Of a stretch of DNA of 64,000 nt, positions 1 to 12,358 are shown one piece after another. How positions within the stretch are numbered: the stretch's first letter is position 1; the number at the start of each line of letters is the position of its first letter. Source of the DNA: Paulownia fortunei (taxonomy: Eukaryota > Streptophyta > Magnoliopsida > Lamiales > Paulowniaceae); assembly GCA_019321725.1 (NCBI GenBank), contig CM033123.1, forward strand, positions 124,001 through 188,000, read 5' to 3'. The notes under the pieces were generated by a model. That model was not told the origin of the DNA. It did not search any database and saw nothing but the letters and a program-made list of their open reading frames with translations. A program made the position numbers and the translations under genes.

Positions 1-2605
1 ACAAATATATCAAAGAATGATCTATAATATAAAAACCTTACCACTTAAATGTCCGGCAACAAAACCACCAAAAAATAGTATTATTGCAGCATAGCATAAA
101 GTGGTGGCTGTTTCTGGACAAGGATCCTTTAAGAATCAGTGCCTTTTGTGAAATAGAGATCATCGGATTCATAACATGGTTAGACAACTAAGATAACAAC
201 GTACCATATCCTTCCATGGAGATAATTTGCAGATCCCCTCCAAAATACCTAGCATACAAACGGCTTATGGGAAGACCATAACCATAACCTGCCATGGTCA
301 TTGCTGTTTCAAGGTCAGTGTCCGACTGCTCATCTAGGGGGTTTTTTGCAGTACTGTAGAGGTATGTAAATATTCTAGGAAGACCGCTTCTTGGTATTCC
401 ACCTCCTTCATCAGAGACCTATAAAATCACATACACAACCTATTAGCATAGTTGGATAATCAAGACAGAATAAAAGCATAGAGAAATAGTATATTCTCAA
501 TCACAAGTCAAAGGGAAAAATTAAGAGAGGGAGGGGGTTGAGGCCGGAACCTGCCTTAATCGTAACATCCTCCAGTCCATCAGCAACTATTATACGGATA
601 GGAGGTGCAACCTTGTCTGAGTCCATAAATCGTTCCTGAACAGCACGCAGTGAGTTCTTCACCAACTCAAAGACCATCAAATGCAAGTGTGTTGGTACAT
701 AACTGCCATAAAAAAAAAACAGATATGGAAACAGTAGATAAAGGGCATAAACTGAAGGATGAACTTCCAAAAGTTCAGATATAGCCTCCACAAAAATGAA
801 AACAGATGAAAAGTTTATGCGAATGTGTAAAGGCTATGCTATGCAGCCAAAAAGGAACATTAAACTGGAAATAAAGAATCGAATAACTTACGGAAATGTA
901 AACTTAGGGTCTCCATAGATATTAACATCTGGTGCACTGCCATACTCTCGCAAGCAAATGGAACGGGCGTCCTCACTAGCACTTCTTGCAACCTCAACTG
1001 GGGACATTTTTGTATGTATATAGCCAACACAATCAGGAGGCGGATTCGGATCATGCAAGGCCACGTGCTGTCCTGAGTTCGCCATAATTTTGAATGGAAC
1101 AAGAAAATATTTTAGAACATTTTTCTGCCGATACCAAAAATCACTGTCACAATTGTACGACTGGATATGCCAATCAAATATCAAACAAGATACCAAGCAA
1201 GCCAACAGAAGAAAAGGGCTAACCAATGAGCATGCGGATCCCAATTCTAGACATATAAAATCGATCCAGAAATTGATGAATTTCATCCAGATCCTTGTAA
1301 TCGATTTTAGGATCCAGATCTTTCTTCAACTGCTGCACTCCCAAAGCCATCATAGGGACCACATTGTTGTGCCTGACTTTAATCATCTTAATCATTTGGG
1401 TAAAATCCAACTCATCACTGTTATCCTTAATATCTGGAAAGGATCTAATGTCACGGAACGAATCCAAATACCAATCTTTTACCTAAAATAGAAAAAACAG
1501 GGATTGTTTAATATTCATACAATGTTATGCAACTTCTTAAAAGGCATCATCATGAAATCACTGCCTACCAATCAATGAGGCAGTTTTCTAACCCTATTAG
1601 AGATCATAAACATTCTACGCTACAAACAAATTCAACCACAGAATCAAAATTAGAGGACACTTGGACAGAGCCTCCAGTGATAAAGATACACACTGTTGAA
1701 ACCACATACCCACCGTCCATAGATGGAAAGGGAATACCTAACTTTAGAATCCAAAAAAAGCAAAGGTTAATTGAAGACTGTGCTTAAACCAGTATCATGA
1801 ACTGCTAATTCTAAATCTCAGTGGACGAAAAATGTGTACTTATGCACTGCATAGCAACTGCACTGAAGAATTCCGTAGAAGTACAGACACGAAGAATAAA
1901 ACACAGAGAGCAGTACTAAATCCCAAGCCCAAAAGTATTGATAGTCTGCAAAAGGTAATTTATCAATACACAGAGAATCTTCTTCTCCATGAGTAAACAA
2001 AAAAATGTCAATAAAACAAAATCCATTTTAAGTGGTTGTCCACACTTCACTCTAGAGTCAAACTAGAAAACACAATTAAGCATCTTTGAGAAAGCAAAAG
2101 AACTTACTCACACGCTCTCTCTTCCCCCAACACACCCACCAGCATCAGTATAATATAATCATCCCTCACTTCTGACAATTATCCACCACGACGAGATTCC
2201 TAATTACAGCAAGCCCAAGAAAAAAATAAATCAAAACCCACACGAAAAAGGGATATCTTGCAGACCCAGAAATTAATGTTAAAAAAATATTAGAATCTTG
2301 AAGGCCCAGAAATAAAGATTCAAAAAAGAGTTGGAATCTTTGCAACAAAAGGTTACCTTCAAAACGGCGGGTTTATGGGACAAGCCATAGGGGAGGGACT
2401 CAAGCTCAATAGCACGACGGGCGATCCGAATAGGGAGCTCCTTATGGAGAAATTGAGCAGAAATTAGGAGATTCCGGAGCGTGGGTCGGGACCCGAATTC
2501 CATCATGTAGCGGAGGCTAACACCAGTCTGTTTCATGGCACCCCATCTGTGCACTTCCTCTATTAGCCCTTTTGAGAAACCTTCCCATGCTTTCTTAGCC
2601 GCCAT
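1..2605 (-). CDS. PDK: Pyruvate dehydrogenase kinase, mitochondrial (3' end outside window)
   Basis: This kinase phosphorylates and switches off the E1-alpha subunit of the mitochondrial pyruvate dehydrogenase complex. Exons read on the minus strand are 2357-2605, 1224-1482, 892-1072, 555-702 and 205-418, and their phases join cleanly (249, 259, 181, 148, 214 nt). The protein starts [10 protein letters not shown]. It carries the conserved block [17 protein letters not shown], the N-box [10 protein letters not shown], the G1 box DEGGGIP and the G2 box GYGYGLP, which are typical of GHKL-type ATP-binding kinases. I chose the ATG at 2605 because it matches the plant PDK N-terminus; six upstream codons are open but lack a conserved start. 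The C-terminal exon (about 20 residues in relatives) is not found in bases 1-204, so it must lie beyond the window edge. Intron 4 begins with GC instead of GT. The family call is firm; the exact N-terminal targeting signal is not obvious. Confidence 0.93.
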
Positions 2606-4523
2606 TAAAAGAAGCGCCACCACCCAATCGTCTGCAATATATCAACCTCGAAGAACATGGAGGACATGAAAGGGCGGCGTTTACAATGGTAAACTGACGT
2701 GTATGTAGATAGAAGAGCTACAAAAACGCACACAAAGAACCCATTGTTGAGAGAGAGAGAAAGGAAGGACAAGTGGGGACTGTTGGAGTTGATAGTGAAA
2801 CATAGGAAGGAAAGAGCATTTGAGGGGGAATTTAACAAGGGCAAGCAACTGGTGAATTTTTTTGTCCAAACTTAAGTTACGTGTAATTATTAAGCCGCCT
2901 TGCTTAGCTTAGGGAATGTACTTGAGCTGTTCACGAGGAGGATGTATAACACCTTTTCCTCGCTACAGAAGAAGTTGAAATACATTTTACATATATTTTT
3001 GTACTATTAATTTTGAATTAAATAATAATTGAGAATTAATAATATATTTTATTATTTTAATTAAAATGATAATTTCAATATATAAAATTTTAATTTAAGA
3101 CTTTCAAAATAATAATAATAATAATAATAATAAATTTAAGATAAAAAAAATAATTGCTTTCCACAACTTGATACCAAAAAAATCATCGTCCACCAAGTAA
3201 GTTCATGCACCAAAAAATGAATGGTTAGGGGGTTTTGGCCAAAAAAAAAAAATGTTTAAATGCTTAACATAGAAATTGCTTTTTTGTAAGAGATAAAAAA
3301 AAAACGTAATAATATACTGAAGAATTAAAAATATACCTTAAACTTAAGATTAAAATCTTTTTATATATTTTAAATTTTGTTTTCTTGTAGAGTTAGAAAT
3401 TTTTTCTAAAGTTCCTAGATGGACTCGAATTAGGCATCTAGACCCAAGCTTTTAGTTGTATTTTTATAATAAAACTGGGTAAACAACGCTGGTCAAGTAT
3501 CAAAGATGATAAGGATGCTATGAACCAACCTCATATCATCAATCCATCAATATTTAGCTCGACCCGTAGGCTAAAGAAATACGACCAGTATCACTAGTAT
3601 TAGTCATAGTGGCGTTTCATGTAGCAAAATATTCCGCTTAAAATTTTTTTTTTTTGATAAACTCAATCCAATAAGAATTAATTTGTATAATTAACAAAAG
3701 ATATATCCGCATCTAAAGGAAATAAAATAGACTAATTACAAAGGGGAATCATTTTTTTTTTTCTTCAATTAAAAACAAATTAAATGGCATTTATTGTATT
3801 CCACTGGCATGTAGAATTATGTGTTGTAAAATATGAGAGAAATGAGACACGCACGCCTACCTAGTTTTAGTTTTATCACAGATTCTTGTGCTTAATTAAT
3901 AAGAAATGAAATGAAATCTACCTCACCAGCTTTCTTCTATCCTAAATAAAACTTTGTTGGAGAATCAATCAATCAATCAATGGTAGTAGGAGTAGCAGGT
4001 CGTAGGTGGGACAGGGTGACAGACAGGCGGGCGGACTAGGCTGTAATCCTATAAATCCCATTTAGTAGTTTAATTAATAATTAATTTATTCATTCATCAG
4101 TTGTTATTACCCGACAAAATCAATTCACATATATCCCACCCCGCCCCCTTTCTCTTTCCTTCTTTTCTTTTTCTCTGCAACGGCCAACTGAACCCTACTC
4201 CATCTCTCAATTTCGGTGTTTCGATACCCCCTCTCTTTCCATATTTTCTCTCTTTTTTCAAATTTAAAAATCAATCCTCATCTTTTCTCCGGGGAAATTC
4301 AACCCTCTTATCACTCCACCATTTTCTACCCCCCTCCCCCCCCCCCCCCCCCCCCCCCCCCACTTCTTATTTCTTTTATCTTCCTTATTTATTAGGATGG
4401 CCTGAGATTTGTAATAAAGGTTTCATTTTTCGGGGACATTCTTACCGCTATTTTCCGGTAAGGATTTTCTTCTTTTATTACAAATATAAAGGAGAAAGGA
4501 GATAGACGGAAGGAAGGGTAAAG
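2606..4523. promoter_or_regulatory. Shared upstream region of two divergent genes, plus NPSN leader
   Basis: This stretch separates the start codons of PDK (minus) and the NPSN SNARE (plus), so it must hold both promoters and leaders. Bases 2606 to about 2870 are probably PDK leader. From 2980 to 3800 it is very AT-rich, with an (AAT) run near 3108-3132. From about 4130 to 4523 it is strongly pyrimidine-rich, as in many plant leaders, and contains a 26-base C run. No clear TATA box could be assigned to either side. Confidence 0.5.
4336..4361 (+). repeat. C26 homopolymer in the NPSN leader
   Basis: A run of 26 C residues, preceded by six Cs and one T, lies about 165 bases upstream of the NPSN start codon inside a CT-rich stretch. 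Its length may be unreliable in the assembly. Confidence 0.9.
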
Positions 4524-7500
4524 ATGGCTAACCTGGAGTTACAGATGAACCCTCAAATGGAGCAGATCCATGGCGAAATTCGCGACACTATCCGTGCCCT
4601 TGCGTAATTTCTCTCTCTATCTCCTCCTGTATTCATATCATACTCTTATGTATAATGTCGTTATGCAAATGTTTACGTTTCAGTTGAATTTTTGGTGTAT
4701 ATCTGTGTTTTGATAGATGTCATTGATTTTTTTTATTCGTTGTAGATTGCATGACGTCTAAAACAATGGTTGTTCCATTTTTTATTTTTTTTAATCATAG
4801 GAAAATCTCCTCTCTTTTTTTTTTGGCTTTTTATGTTTTCCATTATTTTTATGAGTTAATAATCTGATATAATTGAAGGCATTGAAAGTATGGCGCCTTT
4901 ATGCTTTATTTCTCATTCTATGGGGACTACAATTATAGACGGCTGTATTTAGTGGTCTTATCAAGACTTTGGACAGCATTAAGCCTTAGCTAAATAGTTT
5001 CCTGGGGAGTCGGTATTTGCTGTTTTCAAAGGCAAAAATGCTTTATTTGGGTCTCTTTGTTGCATATTGTGATTGACTCAAGGTCTTATATTTAGTGAAC
5101 AAGGGCGACTTCTTCTTTGTGAAACTAATAATTCTTTATCTGCTCATTGCATGATAAGAAGCTTCTTCTTGTCATTACTTTCTCTTATTCTCCTTCGGCA
5201 ATCTATACATATCAGCTTCTATGTTTATATGTTCTGAATTTCCTTCTAATATCGTAATGATAATCTGCTTTTGTTTGGTTTTGATTTGGACACTAGTCCC
5301 CTGTAAAACTTTTTAAAGCTTCCACCTTTCCATTTTGTTTATAAGCTGTAAGTAATTGCTGAATTGTTGCTATGTATGAGGTCTGGTGGACTTTTATCTT
5401 CCACTACTTTCTTCAGTGTGGAGATTTTACTGTTGCGGTAGCATCTTTTTTTAGGTAATCACAGCTGCTTTTTTTATTCCTAACCAGAAATGGCTTCCAA
5501 AAGCTGGATAAAATCAAAGACTCGAATAGACAAACTAAACAGCTGGAGGAGCTTACAGGGAAGATGAGGGAGTGTAAAAGGTAAGTGCACCTTCTGTATC
5601 GCGGTTTCTCTTTATAACTATATCCGTTGTCATGTGGAGTGGGTTATAACTATGACATGCATGAAAGATCCCTGGGGAAGAAATTGTATGAATGAACCAT
5701 TAAAAAGTTCTGTAACTAGAACTATATAGAGGTTGCTTTTGCAGTATGTTAAACAGTACCTTTTGATGATATTGATGTTAATTTGTAATATCGTCCTTGG
5801 ACTATCAAAACTAGTGGCATTTATTTCTGATTGATTTTTCAGATATGCTTCTTTGGAACCTGTTTCACTCATTATTGGTTGCACGGTGAATTTTCAGATT
5901 GATTAAAGAATTTGATCGTGAAATTAAAGACGAGGAAAGTAGAAATACTCCAGAGGTTAACAAGCACCTTAATGATGAGAAGCAATCCATGGTAAGTGTG
6001 TTGAAAACTTGAAATTGCTTTTAAACTGACTAATGTTCATTTATCAGTGATGACATTATTTTGTGTTTTTGAATCATGCATATTTTTCTCTCCTCGAAAT
6101 CATAGTGGCGGACCAAAATACTCGTATTACTTAGTCGATGTTTGAATTTTGGGAAACCAAAAGAGTAGTCTTTAAGATGAGGATGATAATGATATTTCAC
6201 TCTTGGAATTGCAATTTCCCTCGCTCTTTTTCATGTCAGCATTTTCCTATTTTAAGATATTGATACTTAAAAGCCATTGACTCTAGTGTTATGCATACAC
6301 TGGTAGGCATATACGTTGAGTAGCTGGGTGCTAAACTGCTGGATGGATAATTTAATACTCACCATTGTTTATATCATATTGGCAATTTCATATGATCTTT
6401 TAGTTTCTAGATATGGCTAGAATTCATCTGAGGTAGATGATTTTTTTTAACACCTTGATGCCCAGAAGAACGCCTGCACATGCTGCAGATGTTTTATATA
6501 CTATGGTGGTATTTTTCTTTAATTCTTTTCATTTGTGCAGATCAAAGAGTTGAATTCATATGTAGCCTTGAGGAAAACGTAAGTTTTTTGAACCCAGTCT
6601 ATTGCTGTTTGAATCCGGTTGTTCTCAATGTACAGCCTGCTATTCAAATGCCTTTATTTTTATATAGTGCTGAAATAGAAGAGAAGTTTGTATATGTGAT
6701 GTATTCTTGTTGCTTGGTTCTTAGGAAGTTTCAGGATATAAGTTTATGTGCTACTTTGATGCAAATGTTATACTTTCCCCAGTATTCATTTCAAGCCCAT
6801 CTTTTCCAGCTTGATTATGTGCTCGCTGAATTATGTCTTGCTTTTAGATAAGAGATCATGGTCCCTCATATAACAAAGTACTATTACATGAAAGATAATT
6901 GACATCTGTAGCTTGTAAATTGTCATTAACCATGGCCTCCTATATTAATCTGATTTTGCATCAATTATTATCTTTAGTGCATTGTATGACCTGACAGGAT
7001 GCTGGTGCATGTTCTTCATGACCTTGATAATGATTTAAGATACTCATCATTATAATAGTTATTCATCATGAAATGGTTTCACCATGACTCTTGCTCGTAT
7101 TGATCATCTCTTAACTTGCTTAAATGACTTAATAAACTAGTGTTCATTTTTTTACATGGGCAGACAACTTTCAGGTCTAACGTTATATTCAGAATCTGCA
7201 TTTATTGTAGAATATATCAATCTTTAGGGATCTATAGGATTATTCTCAAATCCAGACATGTCAGCACTAATCTGAGATTTTGGTTGCAACTTTTTCTGTC
7301 CCATTTAATCTTTTGATTTAGTATTTGTTTGTTTGAAAAATTCTGCTTTTCCCAAAGTAAAATCATTGGAGTTCCTAGATTTTCTATTGTACCTCTTGTT
7401 TTACGGCATGAGTTGCATCCATATCCTCTTCTTGGGGGTGGGGGAGGGGGGAGGTAATTGAGGAAAATGATGTTTTCAGATGATACTGCATTCATCCTGC

Positions 7501-10160
7501 TTTTCTGATACCTGTGCATAGTAAGACAAGTAGTTGAAATTGAGGGGAGTATATTGATAATGCATGATAACAAACGTTTGTGTATATAATTTTGACAATT
7601 GTATACCATCTTCAATGTGACTAATGTTCTCTTTCCGTTATTTTTTATATTGTGTTTCCCCGTTCTTCTTTGTTTTTATTTCTTTGCTATTCTGTCTCAT
7701 TGGGTGGTGCAGGTACATGAGCACTCTTGGGAATAAGAGAGTTGAACTTTTTGATATGGGAACTGGAGCCAGTGAGCCTACAGCTGATGAGAATGTTCAA
7801 ATGGCATCAGGTATTACATACCAAGCCTTTCTTAATTGGATTCCATTTCTAACATTTGATGAATACATGGGAAAGGAAAGTGACGAGTCATTATTATGCT
7901 GTAATATTTATATGTGTGGAGCAATTAAATCAAATCCCTTTTTTCCTGATTGGTTGCCACCTTTCTGCCATTTTGCCTTTTGTGTTAGCTGTCTTATTAA
8001 TTCGTCCCTGTAATCCATAATAATCTTTGATATTGTATAAGTGCAAAGTCATAAAATGAACACTACAGAAACCATGTGCTAAATAGCTTGTTGCTCCAGC
8101 TGCACAACTTTATTGACACTGTCCTTATCCCTTTTAATGAACTCTCTGTGTGCATTTTCATTGAGAATTTAAATTGATTTTTAATCTTTTTATCATTTTT
8201 GACATTGGGGCCTGAAAAGTTGTAATATTACTTTTCATTCTTGTACGAATGCGGCCATCATTTTGCTCTAACTTCTAGTACATCTTTTTCTTGCTTTTAT
8301 GTTGTTAGAACCGATTAAATCTTGTACTGAAACATGTATGGAAATGTATCCTTGTGCAAATTTTGACTCTTCTGATTATTATGGCATTTCAAAACATACA
8401 TTGAATCCTTTATCTACATAATGCTGACACGGTTGGACTTGAGGTGGGTACTTGTCTCTTCAAAGTTAATATTATCACTGTCTAGCCTAATTAAGATAGG
8501 AGTTCCTTTCCATTTTAGTCTAAAGGTCTGTAATATATCTACAGAAGCTCTGATTCTTCAGGGAGGATTAATTTGTGTCTGCTTATAATTCTAACTTCTT
8601 TTATTGCTACTTAGCTAGATGTAACCATGACAGCTCCATCATTGCTACTTACTGTGATGTGCATGTCATGCTATTGGACTATAATCTGCATTCATGCTGT
8701 TTGCATAATAAGCTCCAAATCTTCTCTTGATGGATCTTCTTTTGACCTTTATAGCTGACAATTCTTTCCATTTTCATCTATTAATATAGAAATGTCAAAC
8801 CAGGAGCTTATTGATGCTGGAATGAAGACAATTGATGAAACTGACCAAGCCATTGAACGCTCCAAACAGGTAAAATAAAATTTATGTGCATTTTTTGAAT
8901 CTAGGTTAGGTGTTGATAATATTCTAAACTGTCATTCGTAGGTTGTTCACAAAACTATTGAAGTGGGAACGCAAACTGCTACTACTTTGAAAGGCCAAGT
9001 GAGTGCACCTTTCGGCATGCTAATTTTATTGGCCTCAAGTGTGTTTCGCTGTCTAATCATTGATGTATTTTTCAATATGCACAGACTGAACAAATGGGTC
9101 GTGTAGTCAATGAACTGGACACAATCCAGTTCTCCATAAAAAAGGCATCGCAGCTTGTAAAGGAGATTGGTAGACAGGTAAATTAGTCAAAATACTACCT
9201 GTTTCTTTCCTGGTCGTGCCTGTTGGAATATTGCTAGGTGGATTCTTTGAATGTTCTATACAAACTAATACTGTCTGGCTACCCATGACAAGATAATGGT
9301 AATAATATGTGCAAAAATTGCTTTTTCACCCCTCAAAAGCAATTGAAACTTTTTTGGGACATAGATTGGAATAGTTTTTGTTAAAGATAGTGTGGTACTT
9401 CCTAAATTGTTTCTTGTGTCTTTGCTTCATTATAGTTTTAATTGTTTTTGATACAAAATTCACGCTCATGTGTTTTCCAGGTGGCTACTGATAAATGCAT
9501 CATGCTTTTTCTTTTTCTGATTGTATGCGGGGTTATTGCCATAATCATTGTGAAGGTATTTCCTAGATCTGTTATCTATTTCCTTTCACAATCTCACTTT
9601 TGCTGCTTTCAGTATTTAAGTTGATCTCTACTTGAGTAAATCCAGTTGCATTATGTGAACTGTATCAGAGGGATTTGGTGTTGGAATTTTTCTTTATTTA
9701 GTCACTTGCCATGAAATAAGAAATCCGAAAAAATATGTTTTTTGTGTCTATATGCATGCCTAATATTTTGCACATTCACAACTCTTTTATGAGATTGAAT
9801 AGGTCATATTTATTAGTCTGGATGTATGTCTTGGTAACTTTTGTTTTGTTGTATGGTCATATTTGGAGGAAAGGAAAATCTAGCAGACTGCATTGTGATA
9901 TAATTGTCAGTCTGGTTGTACCTGGCCGGGTTTTTTATTTATTTATATATTCCTTGTTCTTTTATTTGTACCTCCTGTCTCTTACTTTGGAAGTATTATG
10001 TACTCGATGACAATAGTGGTAACTGATGGTCTGGGATTTGTGTATTTATTAGATTGTGAATCCAAACAATAGAAGCATAAGGGATATTCCTGGACTGGCT
10101 CCACCTGCTCCTACTACAAGGAGATTGTTGTATTTAAAGCCTGCACAATACTTTGAGTAA
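4524..10160 (+). CDS. NPSN13: Novel plant SNARE (Qb-SNARE), NPSN13 type
   Basis: This is a tail-anchored Qb-SNARE that joins the membrane-fusion complexes used in secretion and cell-plate formation. Ten exons are read: 4524-4603, 5488-5580, 5898-5991, 6541-6578, 7713-7810, 8790-8869, 8942-8998, 9085-9177, 9481-9555 and 10053-10160, giving 271 residues. The N-terminal helical part contains LDKIKDSNRQTKQLEELTGK and KELNSYVALRKTYM. The SNARE helix spans roughly residues 179-212 (TEQMGRVVNELDTIQFSIKK onward). A single membrane segment (IMLFLFLIVCGVIAIIIVK) lies at about 218-236, followed by a short tail with IRDIPGLAPPAP. All introns are GT-AG and every phase closes. NPSN13 is the best match among the three plant paralogues because of the MSTLGNKRVELFDMG segment and the EIRD motif near the start. 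The last ten residues (YLKPAQYFE) look specific to this copy. Confidence 0.94.
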
Positions 10161-10994
10161 ATTTGTCGTCTCAGATCAGAAGGGTCACTATGCCATCCAA
10201 TTTTCATAATGAGGCTTCAGTAAACATATGCGGGAATGATATCTGTGACAACCTATTGTGTTATTTCATCTGGTTCGTGCTTGAGCTGTGCATATATGTA
10301 TTTTCTTCATGTAAAGCATATTTGTGGTCTGTCTTCACATTTACTCTTCTTTCTTCCCTTCTCTTGATTGGTTTGAATGCCATTATTCTTCATGTGAACC
10401 GTTAGATAGGATACTTGTGACTAAAACAAAAATAATATACTTGCTTATGATTTGCCGGCCTGTGCGTGTAGCAATGACATCCTTTGTTCAAATTTGATGT
10501 GATCTCTCTTGTTAGCATGCATTATTTTCTTCATTGTCATTTTATGGGCACTTTCGTTTTTATAGTGGATTGGTATAAGCTGGGCAATCACCCTTGCATG
10601 GTTTGCATGTTGCCTGCTTCTAAGAGGCTGCTTGTTTTTACCAAATACTGTTTATTTTATGATAGCGGCGGGACATCTACAAATTCTTACAGGCATACTT
10701 CGTCTGGCACTTGAGGAAAAGTTAGTTGAAGCAGTATGAGTCGAAGTCAGCTGACTCTTCTGCATTCATCTGGAGCGTTAAGAAAACTAAGATTCAAATA
10801 TTTGAGGGTAGCTATCATAGCCTCTAGGAGACGAAATTTTTATGTATCAAAGTTGCAAAGGCCAGAAATTTGAATAATGTATAATGGAATAAACCCAATC
10901 TGCTCAACTCTCAGAGAAAAGGAAAAATAAAAATAGAATTATACCGACAAAATAAAAAGAATGCTTTGAAATGGAGTATCTGTCTGCAAAAGGT
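10161..10994. other. Convergent intergenic region / 3' UTRs
   Basis: This region lies between the stop of the NPSN gene (plus) and the stop of the translocator pseudogene (minus). It should contain both 3' UTRs. The open frames at 10163-10405 and 10484-10714 have no recognisable protein and are not called. Confidence 0.5.
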
Positions 10995-12074
10995 TCATGC
11001 ATTGCGATTACTTTGCTGTGTCCGTCCAATATGAGACAGCCTAGACAAAGGAATGAGTGGTGCCTCTTCATCTAATACAAAATCAAAGCTAGAACTATTG
11101 CCCTTGCTAACACTTCCATCATCACCATCATCATCATCGATGGTGCTATCAGGTCTGTACAAATCAGATGACTTCTTTTCTAACTTCCAATCCTGTATTC
11201 ACACAGTGAAGCTGCAACGTCAACAACTAACACCAGCAAATTCATGAAAAGACACACCAGCCAAATTCAAGTGCAAAATAAGTAAAGAACCATGACATTA
11301 TCAAGAAACTAAGAACTGCATGATCTAAGAAGTCCCACTCCATTAACACTGAAATTGGAAGTAGAACAATTGGTAGGATCAAATCCCAGGAGTTTGCAAG
11401 TTTCTCACGGATGATACTCTACAAATACAAATATGCAACGGATGGACCTCATGCAATTAGTGGAATGAAGAATTAGAACCTAGAAATAAGTCTGATGCCA
11501 AGAGTCTCTACCATGAAATGGTAGAAGAATAAATCCCCGCCAAAAATATTATAAGCAATCTCAAATCCTACCTTTGTAATAATTTCAGGAATACTTTCAG
11601 GATTCTAGTTGTACAAGACAACCCCACACAATGCTGCAGGAAATTTTAACACTTCAATTAAGTGGCTACCAAAAATATAAAACTGCAATATTGATGGCGT
11701 TGAAAGCGATAGATGCATTATACCAATAGCATAGCCAGTAATGTTTAGACCAGTAATTGTAGATTCTGGAAATACCACTGTTGAAAGGGCTATTAATATC
11801 CAATCTTTGAGCACACCAGCTACTCGAACTGTCACTGCTCCTGTTCTACCGATCACTAAGAAAATTGTGCGCAAATGGCATTGGAAAAGAAGATCCAGAA
11901 ATTAAACTGAATTTGGGAGACTTCCATCCCACGCATCTCCAGAAAGTACCAGGGGACAAACAAAAATATGAAACTGCACATGAAAAGATTACAAGTATGA
12001 AAATACTGAGAGATCTCAATGAAAAAATGATAAGTATGGTTGGATAAGAATTATTCCTAAGACGAAAAAAAAAC

Positions 12075-12358
12075 ACACTGAGAGATTCCAATAGCACTTC
12101 AGAGTGAGAATCACCGAGTAAGCTTTTTATTGAAAACTCCAGCTCTGAGGACATAGTTCGCTGATTGTCATTATTATAATTCCTATCTTGCAACTGTTCT
12201 ATCATTCCTAATATCAATCCATCAAATGAATTCGGGTCTTTCAACATTTGATATTGATGCATGGCCAGATTTATTACATGACAAATAAAGCGATCAAGAT
12301 CTCCATAACATGATATAGACATCTGGCTATCCCATATCTGCACACCAGTGTAGCACAT
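12075..12358 (-). other. Unrecognised open stretch inside intron 6 of the pseudogene
   Basis: About 90 codons are open on the minus strand between the translocator exons at 12684-12945 and 11724-11973. The frame has a protein-like composition (for example YGDLDRFICHVINLAMHQYQ and FSIKSLLGDSHSEVLLESLS). It starts just after a good acceptor-like TGTGCAG. It does not belong to the translocator family and I do not recognise it. It may be a captured exon from another gene or a chance frame. Confidence 0.3.

Noticed and set aside
4101..4505. 134-codon open frame with a poly-proline run
   Set aside because: It lies in the NPSN leader. The proline run is just the poly-C tract, and no family is recognisable.
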